Below are positions 43,014 to 48,298 of a stretch of 48,298 nucleotides of DNA, piece after piece. Below the pieces are notes generated by a model, which had not been told where the DNA came from, did no database searches, and saw only the letters and a list, made by a program, of their open reading frames with translations. How positions within the stretch are numbered: the first letter of the stretch is position 1; each line of letters starts with the position of its first letter. The position numbers were made by a program, and so were the translations under genes. The stretch spans positions 1-48,298 of the forward strand of contig JBGCGJ010000007.1 in assembly GCA_045110675.1 (NCBI GenBank). Reading direction: 5' to 3'. The stretch comes from JBALVT01 sp045110675. GTDB taxonomy: Bacteria; Pseudomonadota; Gammaproteobacteria; Pseudomonadales; Halieaceae.

Positions 43014-43949
43014 ATGAAGGTCGTTGTCGTTGGTGCCCGGACGGCACGTCAGGGCACTGGGCCATTTATTGCGGGCGCGTTTAAAAGATCGGGCGCGCTT
43101 GTATCGGGGATTGTTGGAACCCAGCCCACGACCGTTGAACAGGCTCTTTCGGCACTCAACACTGAGCAGGGTATCCACTGCAATGGCTACAGCGATTTGC
43201 GACAGGCCTTGCTGGTCGAACAACCCGACATAGTCGCTCTATGCTCTCCCTACCAATTTCACGGTCAACAATTGCTGGCTATCGCACAGGCAAATTGCCA
43301 TTGCCTGGTGGAAAAGCCACTGATCTGGCCCGCCAATGACTCGCAGGTTTTGAGAGTCCTGGAGGCATTCCAGGAACGTAGCCTACTGCTTAAAATGGTC
43401 GCGCAATGGCCACAAACACTGAGGGGCTTCACGGCAGTCCACGGCCCACTACCTGAAACGATCAGCCACTTTTCGATGAGATTGAGCCCCATCTCAATCG
43501 GTGAAAATATGATTCCCGACTCTGCGCCGCACTTTATCAGTATGCTTCAGGCACTCGCGGGTCCCGGAGACTTTAATGAGATCAACATTGAGTTTCAGAG
43601 CTCGGAACAGGGAAAAATCGACGGGCTGGTTGTGGACTGCAAATACGAGCACGAAAGCGGCACTACCGAGGCGCAGTTGAGGTTGGAGACCTGCGAGACT
43701 CGCCCAAGGCCCGCCTGGTACCAAATCAATCAGTTACGTGTTGATCGAGAAGTACAACTCCCGGAGTACAGGCAAAAATTGGTGTCCAACGATAAATACG
43801 TCGTGCTGCAAGATCCGCTGGAAAGTGTAGTAGACCAGTTCTTGCAAGCCCTGATCAACGAAGAAATTGTCAACGTGAGTGCACTTCGAAAGGGTCAAAG
43901 CAATTTACAACACCTCGCAGACGCCTGGCCTCAGTCGCAAGCTATCTGA
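43014..43949 (+). CDS. Gfo/Idh/MocA-family oxidoreductase
   Basis: 311 residues from the ATG at 43014; an upstream ATG in frame lies inside the previous gene. The N-terminal Rossmann domain starts VVVVGARTARQGTGPFIAGA, with an atypical GARTARQGTG in place of the usual GxGxxG. The EKP motif (LVEKPLIW, about 96-103) that places the catalytic Lys is present, and the C-terminal domain is alpha/beta as expected. Members oxidise or reduce sugar-like substrates with NAD(P). The substrate is unknown. It lies between the SnoaL-like and the radical SAM gene. Confidence 0.85.
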   Translation: MKVVVVGARTARQGTGPFIAGAFKRSGALVSGIVGTQPTTVEQALSALNTEQGIHCNGYSDLRQALLVEQPDIVALCSPYQFHGQQLLAIAQANCHCLVEKPLIWPANDSQVLRVLEAFQERSLLLKMVAQWPQTLRGFTAVHGPLPETISHFSMRLSPISIGENMIPDSAPHFISMLQALAGPGDFNEINIEFQSSEQGKIDGLVVDCKYEHESGTTEAQLRLETCETRPRPAWYQINQLRVDREVQLPEYRQKLVSNDKYVVLQDPLESVVDQFLQALINEEIVNVSALRKGQSNLQHLADAWPQSQAI

Positions 43950-44091
43950 ATTCTCTTCAGCGGTCCTCTAGTTGCGGTTGTTGTCGACAGAATCAATCAG
44001 TAGAATTGCGGCCATAGAAGCGCGCTATTAGCGCACTAGCAAATATCGATCCAAGATCTCCCCCATATGGCGCAAAGCCTCGAGGTGTAAA

Positions 44092-45405
44092 TTGACCAAC
44101 AAGATCCCATTAACTGATCTGAACGCCGTTCCAGTCACTCCTGCAGAGCAAGACGAGGGAGGGGACCAACTGGAGTTATCCAGTATTCATGACTTTGCGA
44201 CCAAGCTTACTCAGCCAGGAGCCAAAGACGCGCTCGAGCACTACGTGAATTGGCAGGTGAAACAGCGGACAAACGTCGACGCCATCGATCTTGGCTCCGA
44301 ATCAGCGAAGGTGCCTGACTTCGCACCTATTTCCATCAACCTGGACCTGACTACCGCATGCAATTTTGCCTGTGACCACTGTGTTGATCTGGATATCCTG
44401 AACACGGGAATTCGCTACGATCACGACAAGCTTATGTCCTCACTGGAGCTCATGGCAAAAAGAGGTCTGCGTTCGGTCATCGTCATCGGTGGTGGCGAAC
44501 CGACCCTCTACCCAAAGTTTGCGGAAGTCATTCGTTTTATGAAGGAGTTGGGGTTACAGGTTGCTATCGTTTCCAACGGCACGGGCAATCAAAAAATTGC
44601 TGAAGTTGCCGACTGCATGGACGCCAATGATTGGGTCCGTCTATCTCTTGACTCGGGAACCGATGGGACGTTTCAACCCATGCATAAACCCAAAAAGGGT
44701 TTTACCCTGGAAGGTATCTGCGCCAAGGTTCCGGCAATTAAAGCGGCCAACCCTAAGCTCACCGTGGGTTTTTCCTACATCGTGACTTGGCGGGGCGCTG
44801 AGATTAACGACACTGATATTGTGGAAAATTTGCATGAGATTGCCCAGGCAACGCGCCTCGCACGAGATTCAGAGTTTAACTACATCAGTTTCAAACCCTT
44901 CTTGACCCGCGATGAACTCAACAACGCTGAAGTGATCGACATAAAACGTCAGAGCAATGTCGACGCCACGGTCGCAAGAATCCAAGCCCAAATCGATGAG
45001 GCGATTCAGTTAGAGACGGATAATTTTCGTGTTTTGCGCAGCACCGGCCTCAAAGCGATGCTGAGCGGCCAGACTCAAACGCTTTCAAAGCAGCCTCAAC
45101 AGTGCCATATGCAGTTCTTTCGCCAGGTGCTAAGCCCTCTAGGCCTTTACAACTGTCCCGTCTACCGCAATCAAGACCACGGCAAATTGGGAGACAAAAA
45201 TGCCGCGGCGGACGAGCTGGCGTACGATGCAACTCGCGCTCAGACGGCTTCTCTGGTGCGTAATTTTAACGCCACAACCAGCTGTGAAAAGGTGACCTGT
45301 CTTTACAATGATGTGAATTGGTGGATCGAGAGTTTGATCGAAAATCCGGAGCAGCTGTCGCAACTCAAAACCAGCGGATCTGAAGCGCCCGATTATTTCC
45401 TCTGA
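44092..45405 (+). CDS. Radical SAM enzyme
   Basis: 437 residues, starting with TTG behind a good GAGGTG site. The 4Fe-4S cluster motif is CNFACDHC (CxxxCxxC, about 91-98). The SAM-binding GGGEPTL follows at about 135. After the barrel, further cysteines (QQCHMQFFRQ, GLYNCPVYRN, TTSCEKVTC) suggest a SPASM-like domain with extra clusters. The N-terminal 80 residues are family-specific. Such enzymes modify peptides, sugars or cofactors. No precursor peptide is obvious beside it. The Gfo/Idh gene ends 142 bp upstream. Confidence 0.9.
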   Translation: MTNKIPLTDLNAVPVTPAEQDEGGDQLELSSIHDFATKLTQPGAKDALEHYVNWQVKQRTNVDAIDLGSESAKVPDFAPISINLDLTTACNFACDHCVDLDILNTGIRYDHDKLMSSLELMAKRGLRSVIVIGGGEPTLYPKFAEVIRFMKELGLQVAIVSNGTGNQKIAEVADCMDANDWVRLSLDSGTDGTFQPMHKPKKGFTLEGICAKVPAIKAANPKLTVGFSYIVTWRGAEINDTDIVENLHEIAQATRLARDSEFNYISFKPFLTRDELNNAEVIDIKRQSNVDATVARIQAQIDEAIQLETDNFRVLRSTGLKAMLSGQTQTLSKQPQQCHMQFFRQVLSPLGLYNCPVYRNQDHGKLGDKNAAADELAYDATRAQTASLVRNFNATTSCEKVTCLYNDVNWWIESLIENPEQLSQLKTSGSEAPDYFL

Positions 45406-45429
45406 GCTCTAGCTCGATTTCGATAGTCT

Positions 45430-46557
45430 CTAAAGCTCTTTTACCGCTTCGGTACTGTGTATTCCCAGAGCAGACAGCTCTGCGCCACAGGCCTGTGTCA
45501 CCATCTCCACGGTGACCAAAGTCATGCAATCATGGTGCTCTAGCGGACAGACTTTTTTGTGGCAGGGCCCGCAGGGAACATCGACCTGAACAATCATCTC
45601 GTTGGGGTGACTCGTATCGGTCCATCGTCTCTCAGTGGGGCCGAACACCGTCACTCTCGACACATTGAAGGCCCTTGCAAAATGTCGGGGACCCGTATCG
45701 TTGCCCAGCAAAAGCACACTTCTATTCACTAACGATTTCAATTCTCCCAAAGTCAAACAGGGTGCGATCAACAAGGCCGAAGGCTGTGCCATGGCGTCTT
45801 GAATGGCCTGTGCCAGAGGTTCTTCTCCCGGACCGGGGCTCATGGCTACGGACACGCCGTACCGCTCTACGAGAAAATCAGCAACCGCGGCAAAGCGTTC
45901 CGGTGCCCAGCATTTGGATGCGCCAAAGTTCGCGCCGGGAGAAATTACGACCAGTGGTCGCAGGGTGTCAACTCCACTGTGTTCCAAGCGTTCCGTCACA
46001 GCCTCATCACAGTCGCCGGTGGTAAACAACTGCAGTTGGTCTCCCGGATGCCCACATCCCAGTGCTATCGCCAGGTGGGCGTAGTAGTCCACCATAGGCA
46101 TCGGCTCATGGCCGCCAGAGATTTTGTTGGGAACGGGCAGCCGGTCGGTTAACAAAAATCCGCGACCATCGCGGTTAAAGCCCAACCGCCTCTTTGCCCC
46201 GCTACGCCAACACACCCAGGCACTGCGCAGAGAATTGGGTAACAGGATGGCCAAATCAAATTTCTGCTCGCGTAAATGGGCTATGAAGTCCTTGTGGGCC
46301 TGTTTGGCCTGAGGAGTTTTATTGCGCTTGGGCCAGAAAATACAGCGCTGATCCCAGGGGCTGCCGCGCAACATAGGTACAATATGAGGATGAGTCAGCA
46401 GGTGAATTTCGCTATTTTCAAAGCGCTCAAAGACGGTCTTTAGAAGCGGTGTAGCCATCACGACATCCCCTACCCAGGTCGGTAGAACAATGAGAATCTT
46501 TTTGGGCTGATGCTTAAATGGCTTGATCGAGGGGGGATTAGCGTAAGCTAAAGACAT
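45430..46557 (-). CDS. ADP-heptose:LPS-type glycosyltransferase (GT9)
   Basis: 375 residues. GT9 hallmarks are ILIVLPTWVGDVVMATPLLK near the start, RLGFNRDGRGFLLTD, VISPGANFGASKCWAPERFA and LLLGNDTGPRHFARAFN. A cysteine-rich tail segment (VPCGPCHKKVCPLEHHDCM) is typical of the WaaF/RfaF subfamily. It would add heptose to the LPS inner core in the cytoplasm. It diverges from the heptose nucleotidyltransferase gene 143 bp away, which fits one pathway. The exact heptosyltransferase type (I, II or III) is not decided. Confidence 0.9.
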   Translation of the reverse strand: MSLAYANPPSIKPFKHQPKKILIVLPTWVGDVVMATPLLKTVFERFENSEIHLLTHPHIVPMLRGSPWDQRCIFWPKRNKTPQAKQAHKDFIAHLREQKFDLAILLPNSLRSAWVCWRSGAKRRLGFNRDGRGFLLTDRLPVPNKISGGHEPMPMVDYYAHLAIALGCGHPGDQLQLFTTGDCDEAVTERLEHSGVDTLRPLVVISPGANFGASKCWAPERFAAVADFLVERYGVSVAMSPGPGEEPLAQAIQDAMAQPSALLIAPCLTLGELKSLVNRSVLLLGNDTGPRHFARAFNVSRVTVFGPTERRWTDTSHPNEMIVQVDVPCGPCHKKVCPLEHHDCMTLVTVEMVTQACGAELSALGIHSTEAVKEL

Positions 46558-46700
46558 GATGCTATTACTGATAACCGGTTCGTTGGCAGTATATATTCTA
46601 CCGACATTCCCCGCTACACTGGGCTATCTCTATTGCACCGTCTTCACCTAGCCAAGACATGGCTTTGCGGCCTTTGCGAAACACCATCCGAGAAATTTCC

Positions 46701-47192
46701 ATGAGCACCTTCAACAAGATTTACGCGGACCCCGAGGCGCTGTTGCCTATCCTTGAATCCCATCGCAGTAAGGGCCACAGCATTGTTTTTGGCAACGGCT
46801 GTTTTGACCTGCTTCACGTCGGGCATACTCGCTACCTCGATGCGGCAAAATCACTTGGCGATGTGCTGATCATTGCGGTGAATACCGAGGCATCCATTCG
46901 CACTAACGTCAACCGCGAAGAATCCATCAATCCCTGTGAGGAGCGTATGGAAATCATCGCTGCGCTGGACTCCGTAGACTATGTTGTGCCTCTGGAAGCG
47001 GCCGTGCCCATTCCTCTCATCGAACTATTCCGTCCCGATATTCAGGCCAAAGGGACGGACTACACACTGGAAGAAATGCCAGAGCGATTTGCCGTAGAGG
47101 CATGCGGAGGACGCATCGAGTTTGTCGGTGACGAAAAGACACACAGCTCCTCAGCGTTGAGGGAAATTCTGCGTGAACGGGGCGCATTGTAA
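46701..47192 (+). CDS. D-glycero-beta-D-manno-heptose 1-phosphate adenylyltransferase-like (RfaE2/HldE C-terminal type)
   Basis: 163 residues from the ATG at 46701; an upstream ATG in frame at 46659 is less likely. Nucleotidyltransferase motifs are IVFGNGCFDLLHVGHTRYL (HxGH, about 28-46), NREESINPCEERMEI and THSSSALREIL near the end, corresponding to the ISTT-type loop. It is a stand-alone form of the C-terminal half of HldE, without the kinase half. It would make ADP-heptose, the donor for the neighbouring GT9 enzyme. A cytidylyltransferase role is possible. Confidence 0.85.
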   Translation: MSTFNKIYADPEALLPILESHRSKGHSIVFGNGCFDLLHVGHTRYLDAAKSLGDVLIIAVNTEASIRTNVNREESINPCEERMEIIAALDSVDYVVPLEAAVPIPLIELFRPDIQAKGTDYTLEEMPERFAVEACGGRIEFVGDEKTHSSSALREILRERGAL

Positions 47193-47254
47193 AAGCAACA
47201 CTGGGTAGACTATGCTTCCCGAATTCAACTGTTCTTAACGTAAAGGTCTTTATT

Positions 47255-48136
47255 ATGATTCGATCAATACCTGCCCTCCTGGGCGCCTGCAGCTTAGCAA
47301 GCCTTATGTTTCTCAGCGCATGCAATACCACAACGAATACCTCAAGCACGATCACAGGGCCTTCGGCTCTGGAGCAAGCTATAAGCGCTCGCAGCGCTGA
47401 CGCAATCGCCAGAGATTCCCACAGACACCCAGCACAGACCCTTGAGTTTTTTGACGTGAACCCGGGCATGACCGTTGCCGAAGCGTTGCCAGGTGGTGGC
47501 TGGTATACCAATATTCTCGCAAACTATCTCGGCAGCGAGGGTGCATTGTACGGCCTCAACTACCCGGACAAACTCTGGTCGATGTTCGGTTTCTTCAGCG
47601 AAGAAATGATCGCCAAGCGGATCGCCAGTACAGCAACGTTTCCCCAGTTGGTAGCAGGATTCACCAACAATGGAGTAAAGGCACAGGGATTCACATTTGA
47701 GACGGTCCCGGAGGAAATCAACGGTACCGTAGATCGAGTGCTGTTAATCCGAGCATTGCACAATTTGAATCGATTTGAGCCCAATACCGGCGTACGCAGC
47801 CAGGCACTAACTGCTGTGCACTCTCTACTGAAAGACGACGGTCTGGTAGGCGTAGTTCAGCACCGGGCGCCTGCGGATGCAGAGGAATCAGGGGCAGACG
47901 GGAGTCGCGGCTATCTTAAGCAAGCCATGGTCGTAGAGCTTTTTGAGGAAGCAGGATTCAAGCTGGTAGCCAGTAGCGAAATCAATGCGAACCCTAAAGA
48001 TAAACCCAGTGAGAGCGATAGCGTTTGGCGCCTACCCCCCTCCTACAATGGCAGCAAGGACGACCCGGCTAAAAAAGCGGCGATGACCGCTATTGGGGAG
48101 TCGGATCGGATGACCCTGTTATTTCGCAAGAAATAA
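47255..48136 (+). CDS. Lipoprotein methyltransferase-like protein (COG4798 type)
   Basis: 293 residues. The signal peptide has a lipobox (FLSAC, Cys24), so the protein is predicted to be a periplasmic lipoprotein. The mature part is a class I methyltransferase-like Rossmann fold: LEFFDVNPGMTVAEALPGGGWYTNILANYL (motif I region), then LLIRALHNLNRF and LLKDDGLVGVVQHRAP. SAM is not known to be available in the periplasm, so whether it methylates anything is unclear; such proteins are common in proteobacteria. It lies 62 bp after the heptose nucleotidyltransferase gene on the same strand. Confidence 0.82.
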   Translation: MIRSIPALLGACSLASLMFLSACNTTTNTSSTITGPSALEQAISARSADAIARDSHRHPAQTLEFFDVNPGMTVAEALPGGGWYTNILANYLGSEGALYGLNYPDKLWSMFGFFSEEMIAKRIASTATFPQLVAGFTNNGVKAQGFTFETVPEEINGTVDRVLLIRALHNLNRFEPNTGVRSQALTAVHSLLKDDGLVGVVQHRAPADAEESGADGSRGYLKQAMVVELFEEAGFKLVASSEINANPKDKPSESDSVWRLPPSYNGSKDDPAKKAAMTAIGESDRMTLLFRKK

Positions 48137-48284
48137 CTATAGGTTATCTAGAGTTATAACAAAATATCATAGCGGAATATCTTGAACCCTGGGGATCTTC
48201 TCTTATACTGAATGTGTAGCGGATTGTCGTACAGCTTACATGTAGTTCTCGACCAATTAGGGCCGTTACAATTTGGGGGAAAGC

Positions 48285-48298
48285 ATGCAAACTTATGT
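48285..48298 (+). CDS. Probable start of a gene cut by the window edge
   Basis: An ATG at 48285 (M-Q-T-Y) is preceded 4 nt earlier by GGGGGA, a good ribosome site. Only four codons are visible, so nothing can be said about the product. Confidence 0.4.

Overview
The window is a stretch of chromosome from what looks like a marine, aerobic gammaproteobacterium. The mix of a large TonB-dependent receptor with a beta-helix lipoprotein, a caa3-like cytochrome oxidase with two c-type heme domains, malonyl-CoA decarboxylase, a sterol-desaturase-like enzyme, several sulfotransferases and heptose genes resembles the Cellvibrionales group (Spongiibacteraceae or Halieaceae relatives). This placement is an inference from gene content only. 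There is one tRNA (Val, anticodon GAC), no rRNA, and no IS element, prophage or CRISPR array that I can see.

Region 1 (1-12250) looks like a phosphate-starvation locus. It holds a truncated secreted beta-helix protein, a duplicated acidic beta-helix lipoprotein downstream of a TonB-dependent receptor, small secreted proteins, an orphan PhoB-type regulator, and a PAP2 phosphatase separated by one base from an MJ1255/VC2487-type glycosyltransferase. Four promoters here, including that of the phoB-like gene, share one layout: two PhoB-box heptamers 11 bp apart, then 10 nt, then a -10 hexamer. I propose that the phosphatase and glycosyltransferase make glycolipid from phosphatidate when phosphate is scarce, and that the receptor and lipoprotein serve uptake in the same condition. 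This is the most interesting system in the window. A cNMP-binding protein ends the region.

Region 2 (12278-18420) carries DUF2878, DUF3833, a PPOX-fold protein, GTP cyclohydrolase I (folE) and a DUF523-DUF1722 (YbgA-like) protein. These families often surround photolyase genes, but no photolyase is here. A membrane-anchored AraC-type regulator, a sterol desaturase-family hydroxylase and a DUF2147 protein follow.

Region 3 (18616-27100) has two unrelated-looking sulfotransferases, a spermidine-synthase-like protein, malonyl-CoA decarboxylase behind a membrane-anchored TAXI-type lipoprotein, a purple-acid-phosphatase-like lipoprotein, a TPR protein and tRNA-Val with a clear promoter.

Region 4 (27178-35813) is a minus-strand set for cell-surface sugar transfer (two large membrane glycosyltransferase-like proteins, GtrB-like, GtrA-like), an NhaC-type antiporter and an NAD-dependent epimerase/reductase, followed by a divergent third sulfotransferase.

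Region 5 (36166-42443) is the cytochrome c oxidase operon: an unknown membrane protein, CtaC with two cytochrome c domains, CtaD, two different subunit III proteins, subunit IV and Sco.

Region 6 (42571-48298) contains a SnoaL-like protein, a Gfo/Idh/MocA oxidoreductase, a radical SAM enzyme, an ADP-heptose-type glycosyltransferase, a heptose-phosphate nucleotidyltransferase, a lipoprotein methyltransferase-like protein and probably the first codons of another gene.
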